Virus record (IMG/VR): IMGVR_UViG_3300025168_000625
Coordinates: 1-24,954 of that record
Source: a virus
Reading direction: 5' to 3' (one strand)
Length of the DNA stretch: 24,954 nt
In this document: positions 16,498 to 24,383 of the stretch, one piece after another
Position numbering within the stretch: the first letter of the stretch is position 1
How the letters are laid out: every line of letters begins with the position of its first letter
Made by a program: the position numbers and the translations under genes
Notes under the pieces: generated by a model
Databases searched by the model: none
Seen by the model: only the letters and a program-made list of their open reading frames with translations
Told to the model about the DNA's origin: nothing

Positions 16498-18714
16498 TTA
16501 ATTTTTAATTATTTTACTCATATTGTTAGATTGGTCATATTTTGCGAAACTTATATTTACCGGTGCTTTATTTACACTTGGATTAGGCGCGTATAAATGC
16601 CTATTGTTTGCCATTATAGCTAAACCAGAACTTATAGACGCATCGTGTTTTGTTCTTTTGTTTATATCAAATCTACTCCAATCATTTAATAGCTCGTTGA
16701 AATATAAATTTCCAATATTACCTTCTCTATTTAAGCCAACGTGATCTTGAATGTACATTTCAATTGCTGCCGCGTGGGCTTGTTTTATATCTTCTGAAGA
16801 GTTGGGTATACCTCCTACTTCTTTTTCTGCTACAGATAGCTTGTTCCATATCTTATCAGGTCTATTCATACTAAACCCTCTGTATCCTCTACGCCTCAGA
16901 TAATACAAGAGGCGAGGTTTATTGTTCTCCGCGAGTATAGGCATCCCGTAAAATACTAAAGCCATTAGAACGTCCTCAAAGAAGATCTCGGCCGTTGGTG
17001 GTCTAGACAAGTATTCTAAAAAAAAGCTATTAGCTGGAGCATCTTCCATGCTAAACTTAGTTAGGCCGTGTAACGCTCCTTTTGAGCCAGCTCCATCAAC
17101 AGTTCCTGATATATCGTAGGAGTCACAGCCAAAACTACCCATGTGCTCATTACCCGGATATCTAATACCGTTTTTAATTATAACGTTATTTTGAATGTTT
17201 ACAGGTGGTACCCAACTAACTTTAAACCTACCTTTTGGATCTGGATAAAATATTACCTGTGTATCTTTTATTCCACTTACCCATTGAAAATTACCTTGAG
17301 TTATCCCTAATGTTCTAGACATTTCTTCATTGTAATCTATCTGTTCGTATATTTTAACAAGATTAAAAATACTCCCTCTAGCTTCATCTCTAAATGCGTG
17401 CTCTGTTGTTCTTGGAAACTGACGATAAAATTCATTTAAAGCGTCTGAATCTCCTTTTAAACCATCTACTTCATTTTGCCAATTATCTATTACACCTACG
17501 TCTATTAATTCACCACCTGGATCGAGGACATCGATATCAGGAGTAGTGAAAACTGGAACTCCGTGCTCGTCAATAAATCCTTCGTAGTTCCATTCCATTG
17601 GGATGAACAAAGAGTATAAACCAGACTTTGTCTGACCATTTCTATTTCGTTGAGTGACATCACTTGCATTGTATAGTTTTTTAAAGTTATCGCCTCCTTT
17701 ATCTAAAGCGTTAGACGTTGAACCCATCATACACTTACCAACTATTCTACTACCTAATCTTAGACATGTTTTTGTAACCCTCCAGTTGTTTAATATATTA
17801 TCAGGTCTTTCCCACTTACCACTTTCATCGTGTACTAATAATGCTAATTTTTCACCGTCATAACTATTATCACCCGTATTCTTCCAATCAATAGTTGTAT
17901 CTAAACCAGCTATATCCTCTAACTTTTCGTTAGCTGTGATTTTTCTTCTTGTAAATTTGCTAGCCGGCACTCTATATGCTAACTCTGATTTTGGCCGATC
18001 CATACCATCTTGGACGGGTTTAAAAAAGAAAGGGTAGTTAATTGATATAGGTACAACTTTATCAGTAAACATTTTTTTTGCATCTGCACCTGTTTTGGAA
18101 AGTATCCCATATCTACTATCACTTGCAAGTGTGGCTAAGTTAACTGTTTCTGCAGATGACATGAAAGAAAACCCTGATCTTCTGTTCTTTAGATAACACA
18201 TACCGTAACATCTTTTGTCTGCTTTGCAAGCTTCCCAGAATATATAAAATAATCTATTTGCCTCTCTAAAATCAGGCGCTCCAACATCAATCTTACTCCA
18301 CTGTAGGTACATGTAGTGAGTACCTGTTATCCAAGTTGGTTTACCTTTGTTTACAAACCAAAAGCCTTCTTCTCTTCTTTTGAACTCTTCATCTATATAG
18401 TCATACCATTGATCTTTTTGATCCTCAGGATACGCTTTCCAATCAAATATATTTTTTAAACGCTCTAGCTCTTTTGGTTGATCAAACTTAACCCACTTGT
18501 CATTAGGATTCTTATAAACGTTTTTAGGTGCTTTTGGTAAAGCTATTACTAAATTTTGTATTTCTATAATTTCACCTATTTGACCGCTGTGAGACAGCAC
18601 GATAATATCATGTTCTTTATTATACCCGTAATCCCACTTTTTACCTTTATTAAGTCTACTTATAGTAGTCTTTTTAACAGGCTCTATTGTTTTAACTAAA
18701 CTTTGCTCGTACAT
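16498..18714 (-). CDS. terL: Terminase large subunit (738 aa)
   Basis: The enzyme is the ATP-driven DNA-packaging motor and the nuclease that cuts concatemeric DNA. The ATPase part has THYMYLQWSKIDVGAPDFRE (about 132-151), the deviant Walker A-like KNRRSGFS (176-183), a Walker B-like LALLVHDE (about 290-297, Asp296-Glu297) and the coupling-motif-like CMMGSTSNA (about 328-336). The nuclease part has GCDSYD (Asp531, Asp534), FFEDVLMALVFYG (Glu580, Asp581), AENNKPRLL, and a late KHDAS (Asp691), fitting an RNase H-fold nuclease with acidic residues. The family pattern resembles crAss-like TerL. The ATG overlaps the preceding stop as TAATG, so it is probably coupled to the 91-aa gene. Walker A lacks the usual GxxxxGK[ST], which is seen in this group. 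Confidence 0.93.
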   Translation of the reverse strand: MYEQSLVKTIEPVKKTTISRLNKGKKWDYGYNKEHDIIVLSHSGQIGEIIEIQNLVIALPKAPKNVYKNPNDKWVKFDQPKELERLKNIFDWKAYPEDQKDQWYDYIDEEFKRREEGFWFVNKGKPTWITGTHYMYLQWSKIDVGAPDFREANRLFYIFWEACKADKRCYGMCYLKNRRSGFSFMSSAETVNLATLASDSRYGILSKTGADAKKMFTDKVVPISINYPFFFKPVQDGMDRPKSELAYRVPASKFTRRKITANEKLEDIAGLDTTIDWKNTGDNSYDGEKLALLVHDESGKWERPDNILNNWRVTKTCLRLGSRIVGKCMMGSTSNALDKGGDNFKKLYNASDVTQRNRNGQTKSGLYSLFIPMEWNYEGFIDEHGVPVFTTPDIDVLDPGGELIDVGVIDNWQNEVDGLKGDSDALNEFYRQFPRTTEHAFRDEARGSIFNLVKIYEQIDYNEEMSRTLGITQGNFQWVSGIKDTQVIFYPDPKGRFKVSWVPPVNIQNNVIIKNGIRYPGNEHMGSFGCDSYDISGTVDGAGSKGALHGLTKFSMEDAPANSFFLEYLSRPPTAEIFFEDVLMALVFYGMPILAENNKPRLLYYLRRRGYRGFSMNRPDKIWNKLSVAEKEVGGIPNSSEDIKQAHAAAIEMYIQDHVGLNREGNIGNLYFNELLNDWSRFDINKRTKHDASISSGLAIMANNRHLYAPNPSVNKAPVNISFAKYDQSNNMSKIIKN

Positions 18715-18989
18715 TACTTAGATCTACCTTCTGCGAATCCCTTAAAAACTTTTTCTTTTATATCTTCAGGTGCTTTGCCCTCAAGTAAGTTTTCTTCTTC
18801 TTGGATCCTGTTAAGTATTTCGAATGCGTCAAATATAGCTAGTTTTTTAGTAGCTGCTGCATTTTTTAATCTATCTGCTGATATATCATCGTCTGAATCT
18901 ACGATTGCCTCTTTAGCCACCTTAATCAACTCTTCAACTGCTTTGTGCCCAGCTTGGATTATATTCTTCTTCGTTTCCTTGATATTCAT
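18714..18989 (-). CDS. Small helical protein before terL; candidate small terminase subunit (91 aa)
   Basis: The protein is short and predicted mostly helical: KKNIIQAGHKAVEELIKVAK, an acidic DSDDDISADRLKNAA turn, then ATKKLAIFDAFEILNRIQEE and a Lys/Glu-rich tail ending FAEGRSK. I remember similar proteins directly before TerL in marine phages. Position and coupling to terL (TAATG) make a small terminase subunit a reasonable guess, but no helix-turn-helix is clear. The first 56 bases overlap the end of the GroES-like gene in another frame, and there is no later Met to avoid the overlap. Confidence 0.55.
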   Translation of the reverse strand: MNIKETKKNIIQAGHKAVEELIKVAKEAIVDSDDDISADRLKNAAATKKLAIFDAFEILNRIQEEENLLEGKAPEDIKEKVFKGFAEGRSK

Positions 18990-19524
18990 ATTTGATTGTA
19001 ATTAAATTAGATAAAACTCTATATAGTCTTTCACCATCCACGATAAATTCGTATTCACCACCTGGTCTAAAACCAACAATATCCCCAACCTCTACAATTC
19101 CGTCAGAATACTTAACAACACCTTGTAGTGGTCTTTCAGGTTTAATATTAAATTTATCTATAGATTTTAAAGGTTTAACAAAACAATAACCTTTTGGTGA
19201 TATCCACTTGTTTTTTCTTTTGTATAGAAATATTTGATCTTTGTTTATAAAGTAAACATCTTCTTTAAAATAACTTTTACTATTCTTTTCTATACCATTT
19301 ACATCATTCCATCTTCTAAAAACATTATGATGCAATATAACAGTGTCACCTGGCTTTATATTTGTATTACCAATAATAGGTGTTGATATAACTTTAGCCT
19401 GTCTATTGACATATTTGTGATTAAATATATCGGTGTTAAGTATTAGCTTTCCACCCTCTACGTCTATATTGTTATTATATCTACTACCCTCTGGTGATAC
19501 AACAAAGTTGTATACACTTTTCAT
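18934..19524 (-). CDS. Tandem GroES/Cpn10-like protein (196 aa)
   Basis: Two GroES-like units can be read. The first has GGKLIL (24-29), AKVISTP (43-49), IKPGDTVILHH (56-66) and an ending strand pattern DVYFINKDQIFLYKRK (89-104). The second has GYCFVKPL (112-119), QGVVKYS (134-140), VEVGDIVGFRPG (144-155) and EYEFIVDGERLYRVLSNLIT (157-176), like the Cpn10 order GxViaVG, vkxGDkVlf, ylilxxxDilai. If real, it could be a co-chaperonin for capsid folding through host GroEL. The typical GroES mobile loop and GGI are weak. I recall similar proteins in marine phages. It begins TAATG at the stop of the 73-aa gene and ends 56 bases inside the 91-aa gene. Confidence 0.6.
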   Translation of the reverse strand: MKSVYNFVVSPEGSRYNNNIDVEGGKLILNTDIFNHKYVNRQAKVISTPIIGNTNIKPGDTVILHHNVFRRWNDVNGIEKNSKSYFKEDVYFINKDQIFLYKRKNKWISPKGYCFVKPLKSIDKFNIKPERPLQGVVKYSDGIVEVGDIVGFRPGGEYEFIVDGERLYRVLSNLITIKYEYQGNEEEYNPSWAQSS

Positions 19525-19745
19525 TAGTATTCTAGATTATATTCTACAGATACCGCCATGTTTTTATTGAAGTCTTTCCAAAGAAGAATATCTTTGTTTT
19601 TTTTGATGTAAACAGAAAACTTATTCTCCTCCTCTACAATATCGCATATAACGTGACCGCCATATACTTCTTGTCCTACAGCGTAGTGCATGGCATCATT
19701 CTTATAATCTTTACCAATACTAATCTTTCTTATTAACTTCGCCAT
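19524..19745 (-). CDS. Conserved small phage protein (73 aa), function unknown
   Basis: The protein begins MAKLIRKISIGKDYKNDAMH and holds a likely β-rich core, YAVGQEVYGGHVICDIVEEE and KDILLWKDFNKNMAVSVEYN. I recall close relatives in uncultured marine phages, without function. It overlaps the previous gene by 26 bases and its stop overlaps the next start (TAATG), so it is tightly coupled to the GroES-like gene. Confidence 0.6.
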   Translation of the reverse strand: MAKLIRKISIGKDYKNDAMHYAVGQEVYGGHVICDIVEEENKFSVYIKKNKDILLWKDFNKNMAVSVEYNLEY

Positions 19746-20010
19746 TTTCTTTTGGATAATTTATAGTACCATCTTTAATGTTAATATCGTTAGTACCGTA
19801 ATCTTTGTTTAACTCGTCTTGCATTTTAGCTAACTCATCATTTATTCCAGCTAGGAAATGAAGAGCTTGATGTTTACGAGTTTCTAAAGCACCTATATCC
19901 ATTTGAGACCTATTAATAGTATCTACTAATTTTTGAATATTTTTTAACTGTTCTTCGGTTACTTTTTCTGCTTTTGGTTTTAAGTCTAAAACTTTTTCTT
20001 TTTTTGCCAT
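19720..20010 (-). CDS. Coiled-coil phage protein (96 aa), function unknown
   Basis: A short Lys-rich start (MAKKEKVLDLKPKAEK) is followed by a helical, coiled-coil-like region, VTEEQLKNIQKLVDTINRSQ to about residue 65, then YGTNDINIKDGTINYPKENG, which I recall in related marine phages. No function can be assigned. It precedes the 73-aa gene with 26 bases of overlap, and a 33-base A/T-rich gap separates it from the gene before it. Confidence 0.6.
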   Translation of the reverse strand: MAKKEKVLDLKPKAEKVTEEQLKNIQKLVDTINRSQMDIGALETRKHQALHFLAGINDELAKMQDELNKDYGTNDINIKDGTINYPKENGEVNKKD

Positions 20011-20043
20011 TTTTTATTTAATTTAAGTTAATTTAATTTATTT

Positions 20044-20832
20044 TTAATATTCTAATCCAAAGTTGAATTGAATTGGTCCTCTAAAGCATATTTCATCCCC
20101 ATCTGCTATCGCATCTATATGTGCAGATTCTAGAACTATAGTTCCATCTGTACCATCATGCGTCATTGATTTTATTACGCCTAGTTTTGCGCCATCTTGC
20201 ATTATAACTTCATCGCCTATTGCAAATACATTTCTAACGTCGGTTCCATCAACTATTAAAGTTGCTGTACCTAAAGCAGCTAAATCAGCAGCGTCAGCTT
20301 CGTTTAGTAAAACTCCAGTACCAAAATCTTCACCACCTTCAGTAGCCACCGCAGCTATCCATATACTTTGATAACCTGTTGTAGTACCCGGGTAATTTGG
20401 ATCTCCTTCTAATACAATATCTATTTGGTTTTGCACTTGATCCCCAACAACCAATTGATCCCACAGGTGATATCCTAACGTGTAAGTAGCAACATTCTCC
20501 ATCGCAGTTGCATCTAAAATTTTGTGACCTATTATATTATTTCTACAAGCGGTCCAAGTAGCTTTAACTCGCGAGTCAGCATTTGCCGCCGCGATTGATG
20601 TTGGTGCCACCCCATTTACACTTGTTGCAAAAAATATTTCCATATTCTTTCCCGCGGCAGCCGCTCCTTCTGTACCCGCTACAATCATATTAAATGATTT
20701 TATAGCGCAAGCACCTTTAGGTATTTCAAAACGATGCCAGTCAAATAGTACATCGTGCTGAGCGTAAGCAGTGGCTCCGGTTACATCTATATTTGGCCTT
20801 ACTTTAGCCAAGTGATATTCTCCTTTTATCAT
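20044..20832 (-). CDS. Probable virion protein (262 aa), function unknown
   Basis: The protein begins YHLAKVRPNIDVTGATAY (after MIKGE), followed by FDWHRFEIPKGA and a Gly/Ala-rich β-like body. Its last 70 residues (IVDGTDVRNVFAIGDEVIMQ to IADGDEICF) look like a small β-barrel of the kind also seen in the insertion of the capsid protein. I recall similar proteins beside structural genes in marine phages. Composition and position suggest a capsid decoration or fibre-type protein, but no motif proves it. It starts four bases after the holin stop. Confidence 0.55.
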   Translation of the reverse strand: MIKGEYHLAKVRPNIDVTGATAYAQHDVLFDWHRFEIPKGACAIKSFNMIVAGTEGAAAAGKNMEIFFATSVNGVAPTSIAAANADSRVKATWTACRNNIIGHKILDATAMENVATYTLGYHLWDQLVVGDQVQNQIDIVLEGDPNYPGTTTGYQSIWIAAVATEGGEDFGTGVLLNEADAADLAALGTATLIVDGTDVRNVFAIGDEVIMQDGAKLGVIKSMTHDGTDGTIVLESAHIDAIADGDEICFRGPIQFNFGLEY

Positions 20833-20836
20833 AATT

Positions 20837-21223
20837 TTATTTTTTTACTTTTTCTAGTGATCTACCGCCAAAGTAAGCGCCGATTACTGTTATTAATACT
20901 AGTTGTAATAAGTCTACCCACGAAGATTTAACTTCAAATTTGATAATACCAGCATCTATAAATATCAACAAAACTGTTGATACTACTAGAAATATTAAAA
21001 CCAGTGGTCTTATATTTTTACTTAACCAAGAATCGGATTGCATATCCATTTTCCATCTTTCGGTTACTTGTTTTTGCATCTCTGCTTCATAACCCATTAC
21101 TAGGTCTTTTATCTTTGCTTCTGCCTCTGCCTTCTCTTCAGACGACGTGTGCAGATTATCTATGATGCCACCAACGCCTTTTACCAGCTCAGCAGCTCCT
21201 CCTGAAAATAACTTACCTAACAT
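20837..21223 (-). CDS. Holin, three-transmembrane type (128 aa)
   Basis: A holin permeabilises the inner membrane at lysis. The protein has a Gly-rich hydrophobic N-terminal stretch (LGKLFSGGAAELVKGVGGII), a charged helix with VTERWKMDMQSDSWLSKNIR, then two clear membrane segments at about 71-89 (RPLVLIFLVVSTVLLIFI) and 103-120, and the ending GAYFGGRSLEKVKK. This fits the GTA-type 3TM holin family, as I know it. I chose the ATG at 21223, which overlaps the stop of the micro-ORF; a GTG at 21229 would add two residues. No endolysin is visible in this window. Confidence 0.8.
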   Translation of the reverse strand: MLGKLFSGGAAELVKGVGGIIDNLHTSSEEKAEAEAKIKDLVMGYEAEMQKQVTERWKMDMQSDSWLSKNIRPLVLIFLVVSTVLLIFIDAGIIKFEVKSSWVDLLQLVLITVIGAYFGGRSLEKVKK

Positions 21224-21267
21224 GAGCACTTGTGCAGCGATCTACCACATTTTTTACATTTTTTCAT
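21217..21267 (-). CDS. Cys-rich micro-ORF overlapping the holin start (16 aa)
   Basis: The frame reads MKKCKKCGRSLHKCSC and stops at TAG (21219-21217). Its ATG lies three bases after the stop of the 79-aa gene, and its stop overlaps the ATG of the holin. It fills an otherwise empty gap in a packed operon. Cys4, Cys7, Cys14, Cys16 and His12 resemble a small zinc knuckle. It may be a real peptide or a translation-coupling leader for the holin. Expression is unproven. Confidence 0.4.
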   Translation of the reverse strand: MKKCKKCGRSLHKCSC

Positions 21268-21270
21268 ATT

Positions 21271-21510
21271 CTATTCTTTATCTTTACTAGGATCGTATTT
21301 ACTACCAGGATCGTCTTTTGATTGCTTAATCTTATTTATTTCCATGTGGCCATCAAAGTTATTATCTTTAGCATTAGACATGTTTTCTATAATCTGCTCT
21401 TCTTTTTCGTCATAAGCATTTTTCTTTTCAGCTGTAGGTCCAACTGGTTTTTTAGTTAAATCTGTTTTATAAGGAAAACCTCCTTTTGTATATTTCATTC
21501 CGTATCCCAT
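21271..21510 (-). CDS. Small charged protein (79 aa), function unknown
   Basis: I chose the ATG at 21510 (MGYGMKYTKGGFPYK), ten bases after the stop of the HExxH gene. A frame from 21549 would overlap that gene and add 13 residues. The MGYGMKYTKG start recurs in marine phage proteins, as I recall. The rest is hydrophilic, with acidic and Lys-rich low complexity. No membrane segment or motif is seen. Confidence 0.55.
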   Translation of the reverse strand: MGYGMKYTKGGFPYKTDLTKKPVGPTAEKKNAYDEKEEQIIENMSNAKDNNFDGHMEINKIKQSKDDPGSKYDPSKDKE

Positions 21511-21520
21511 AGTTGTTATT

Positions 21521-21892
21521 TTAATGTTTTTCCCAAGGAAGTTCTTCACTACCTTCTGGGTGCCAACGTTCTTTATACTTAATCATACCTTCTAATCTAG
21601 CAAACTTTTCTCCATTCCATGTTATTTCGTCATCAGTATAACCAAGCTTACCAGTTTTCATATCAACGATATGTTTCATTTCGTGTAGTAATACTTTTCT
21701 TTCTTGAGGACTACCTGGTTCTATATGTTCTCCTATAAATATAGTGCCATCATCATTAGCCTCACCATCAATACCTGGTTCTAAATCTTTTCTAATAACT
21801 TTAACCCCAGGAACTGACGCGTCATCTGACTTGTCAAACGACATAGTTTGTTTATTTGACGTTCTACTTTCTTTACCTAGTTTAAATCCCAT
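21521..21892 (-). CDS. HExxH zincin-like protein (123 aa)
   Basis: Residues 70-74 are HEMKH within KVLLHEMKHIVD, a zinc-metalloprotease HExxH motif. The protein is short for a peptidase. The surrounding region (PGIDGEANDDGTIFIGEHIEP at about 39-59) resembles a β-sheet leading to the active helix. The third zinc ligand is not identified: candidate acidic residues lie at Asp77, Asp87-Glu89 and Glu113-Glu117. I recall related genes in marine phages beside structural genes. It may process or remodel a virion protein, or be inactive; that is inference. Confidence 0.6.
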   Translation of the reverse strand: MGFKLGKESRTSNKQTMSFDKSDDASVPGVKVIRKDLEPGIDGEANDDGTIFIGEHIEPGSPQERKVLLHEMKHIVDMKTGKLGYTDDEITWNGEKFARLEGMIKYKERWHPEGSEELPWEKH

Positions 21893-21899
21893 ATTATTA

Positions 21900-22703
21900 T
21901 TATGTTACAATTTCACCATCATCTCCAACACTGTTTAGCTCTGTTGACTCAATATCACCCTCAAACTGAGTTGCAACATCATTTGAAGCTATTTCCATGT
22001 TTTGTTTTCTTTGAGCAGTTAAAACCTCGCTATTAGCAACCTTTTGGTTGTTGACTTGGATTTGGCTCTCTGTTAACCTAGCGTTATCTGCATCTAATTT
22101 AGCTTGTCTTTCTGTTGCTGTAGTTTCTTTACCCTCAGCCTTCACAGCCTGCTCTTCTGCAAACACTTGTGACTTTTGAACAGCCATATCTTTTGAATTT
22201 TGAGCTCTCAAAGCATCACCACCAGCTCTACCATCTCCAGCTATAACAGCTGCTGCATCTTTAAACTGAGCTTCAACCTTAGCTGCATTACCACTATCGT
22301 GATGATCTTTAAACTTTTGCCATAGGCTTTTTTTCTCAGCCTTAGGTTCTTTAGTTTTAGCTTTATTTACTTTTGGTTTAGGTTTTTTAGTTACTGGACC
22401 ATCACCATCTGGTCTAGATGAAGTGTTACCCATTTTACCTGTATCTGCTATTTTAATTTCTTGAGGCTTTACTTTGTTAGTCTTTTCTTGGCCTTCAGTA
22501 GTGTCAATTGTTTTAATTTCTTTTGCCTTAAGATCTTTGTTTTTATTATCACCAAATCCACCGCTGTAGTCACCACTACCTTTTATGCTTAACGAACCCA
22601 TTTCTTTGAATGGTATCGCGTTACCTGATCTCATTTTAAAAGAACTCATTGATTCTGGCTTATCGCTATATTTTCTTGCTCCTGGTTTACTATTATAAGG
22701 CAT
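21900..22703 (-). CDS. Low-complexity, charged probable virion protein (267 aa)
   Basis: The N-terminal part is low-complexity with SMSSFKMRSGNAIPFKEMGS and several Lys/Pro-rich stretches (VTKKPKPKVNKAKTKEPKAE). From about residue 125 the protein is helical and Ala/Gln/Glu-rich, compatible with a long coiled coil. The MRSGN...FKEMGS segment recurs in other marine phage proteins, as I recall. It may be an internal or ejected virion protein, but no domain was recognised. Confidence 0.5.
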   Translation of the reverse strand: MPYNSKPGARKYSDKPESMSSFKMRSGNAIPFKEMGSLSIKGSGDYSGGFGDNKNKDLKAKEIKTIDTTEGQEKTNKVKPQEIKIADTGKMGNTSSRPDGDGPVTKKPKPKVNKAKTKEPKAEKKSLWQKFKDHHDSGNAAKVEAQFKDAAAVIAGDGRAGGDALRAQNSKDMAVQKSQVFAEEQAVKAEGKETTATERQAKLDADNARLTESQIQVNNQKVANSEVLTAQRKQNMEIASNDVATQFEGDIESTELNSVGDDGEIVT

Positions 22704-22704
22704 A

Positions 22705-23145
22705 TTATCTTTCTTTGTCTTTAATCATATCATCTATAGCTTTGTTGTAAACTTTATCTGTATATGATTTGTTATTGTAAAAAACACTTCGTTCTGATGT
22801 AGGAAGATCTTCCTCACCTAAAAGTATCCTATATATTCTACTTATCATTTGAGAGCATTTAAAAGAAGTCTTAAATATAGAGTACATTATAGTTGTTCTA
22901 TTTCTATGCCTCCAAGTTTCTATCCAACCTTCTCTTTTTAATCTCTCCCATCTTGCTTTATCCCACGAGTATGTATAAACTCCGTTGATAAAATCGTTTC
23001 GTGTAAATCTTTCTTTACAATCTAAGTATATTAATAATTCTAAATCTGCATCTTTTAACCCGTAAGTTTTACAGACCCACTTTCTAGTGAGCCTGTAATA
23101 CTTCAGGATATTCATATCACGCAGATCCTGCGCGGATAATCTCAA
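22705..23145 (-). CDS. Winged-helix-like protein (146 aa)
   Basis: The body reads LRLSAQDLRDMNILKYYRL, KWVCKTYGLKDADLELLIYL, then RFTRNDFINGVYTYSWDKAR, WERLKREGWIETWRHRNRTT, which fits the helix-helix-turn-helix and wing of MarR-like winged helices. It may be a transcription regulator of late genes. The start is uncertain: TTG at 23145, one base after the preceding stop, keeps the conserved-looking LRLSAQDLRDM; TTG at 23169 is longer; ATG at 23115 is shorter. No site upstream suggests its targets. Confidence 0.6.
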   Translation of the reverse strand: MRLSAQDLRDMNILKYYRLTRKWVCKTYGLKDADLELLIYLDCKERFTRNDFINGVYTYSWDKARWERLKREGWIETWRHRNRTTIMYSIFKTSFKCSQMISRIYRILLGEEDLPTSERSVFYNNKSYTDKVYNKAIDDMIKDKER

Positions 23146-23146
23146 A

Positions 23147-23971
23147 TTATACTCTCCATAAACCAACAATACCTAAATCATTATCGCCACTTAAAGAAGG
23201 CCCACCCAAAAAGGTTTCAACTCCATTAATGTCTAAATCATAAAAGGTTACCGCTTTATGGTATATGCCACAATTATTTATAGCCTCAAACGTTTTGCAA
23301 ACATCAACAAATTTACCGTGTTTGTGTATAACTCTAATTATATCATCAGTACCAGTGCCATCGTGATTAACAAAATGCAAATCAGTTTGATCTAAAGCTG
23401 TTCCATCCCAGTGACTACCGGCATAAGCAACAGGATTAGCTCCTAAAAAGTTTGTCATTGGATAAACATAAGCCCCAGATATACCATCAATTCCAGTAGC
23501 GCCATTACCAACAGTAAAGCCACTCTTTGTTTGCTCGATAAAAACCTTGTCAGCGGTTGTCATAGTAAAACCAGTAGCTGTAGTTCCAGCTGTACCAGCC
23601 GAAACATTGTTACCAATAGTTAAAACTTGAGAACCATCAACAATATAAGCACTTGTACCAGTAAGCTCTGTAACTGATCCTATAAATTTATCATCTTGGT
23701 TTTTGTCACCAGTAGTTGGGTCATTAAAAAGCTCTCCAGTTACAAAATCAGTTGTATAGTCAGTACCCCTAACATCATCTACTTGATCTCCACCCCTTAC
23801 AATAACTCTATAATCTAAAGTGTTAGTTGCAACGGTGTTGGCTTTTGATTTTAATAGCAAGCCACCATTTGCTATTGTTGTTGCTGTAAGTGCAGCTACG
23901 TTGGAAGTAGGCGCTACACCTGCTTGTTGGTAGTAACCTTTAGCTCCAAAATATACATAAGTTGTTTTCAT
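23147..23971 (-). CDS. Probable virion accessory protein (274 aa)
   Basis: A Thr/Ala/Gly/Asp-rich, mainly β protein with no recognised domain. Its start is directly after a run of A residues. The stretch DLHFVNHDGTGTDDIIRVIH is loosely like a segment in the 146-aa protein upstream. Composition resembles phage surface or head proteins. The role is unknown. Confidence 0.5.
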   Translation of the reverse strand: MKTTYVYFGAKGYYQQAGVAPTSNVAALTATTIANGGLLLKSKANTVATNTLDYRVIVRGGDQVDDVRGTDYTTDFVTGELFNDPTTGDKNQDDKFIGSVTELTGTSAYIVDGSQVLTIGNNVSAGTAGTTATGFTMTTADKVFIEQTKSGFTVGNGATGIDGISGAYVYPMTNFLGANPVAYAGSHWDGTALDQTDLHFVNHDGTGTDDIIRVIHKHGKFVDVCKTFEAINNCGIYHKAVTFYDLDINGVETFLGGPSLSGDNDLGIVGLWRV

Positions 23972-23985
23972 TTTTTTTTTTTTTT
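23972..23985 (-). promoter_or_regulatory. Run of 14 A directly before the 274-aa start
   Basis: On the minus strand 14 A residues precede the ATG with no Shine-Dalgarno. A-rich leaders support initiation in Bacteroidota; the run may also cause polymerase slippage. Confidence 0.55.
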
Positions 23986-23989
23986 AAGG

Positions 23990-24352
23990 TTATGCTTCAG
24001 TTACTCCAGCTTCAACATCACCTCCTTGTACTAAGGTTTGGCTAGGTAATTTTATGCCGTTAAGGGCATCAAATAAAACCGTGTAACCTCTGTGGTGTTG
24101 ATCAGAATTAATCCGTGCTACTATTTCGTCTACTAAAGTTCTACGTAGGTTAGCGTTTAGATGTGCTCCAGCGTGTGCAATTCCTAGAGTTACTAAAGCA
24201 TCTACGTCTAATGAACTTTGGACGTTTATATTTGTTTGAGTGTTAGTAGCATCCTCTATTGCTAGTACATCGTTTTGACCAAACATTACGGTTTCGTCAG
24301 CACCACCTAGTGAAGTAAGAACACCCTGCTCATTTGCAATTAAGTATTTCAT
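23990..24352 (-). CDS. Small probable virion protein (120 aa)
   Basis: The protein starts MKYLIANEQGVLTS, is β-like in the first half, then has a helix RRTLVDEIVARINSDQHHRG followed by a strand YTVLFDAL. That helix-strand order resembles EILKTVADMMANPHGGFVVV in the 146-aa protein, so the two may be paralogs. Function unknown. Confidence 0.5.
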   Translation of the reverse strand: MKYLIANEQGVLTSLGGADETVMFGQNDVLAIEDATNTQTNINVQSSLDVDALVTLGIAHAGAHLNANLRRTLVDEIVARINSDQHHRGYTVLFDALNGIKLPSQTLVQGGDVEAGVTEA

Positions 24353-24383
24353 ATTTATTTTTTTATATTTTTAAAGTTATTTA

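Noticed and set aside
21511-21549. Longer start of the 79-aa gene at 21549
   Set aside because: It would overlap the end of the HExxH gene; the ATG at 21510 gives the family-like MGYGMKYTKG start.
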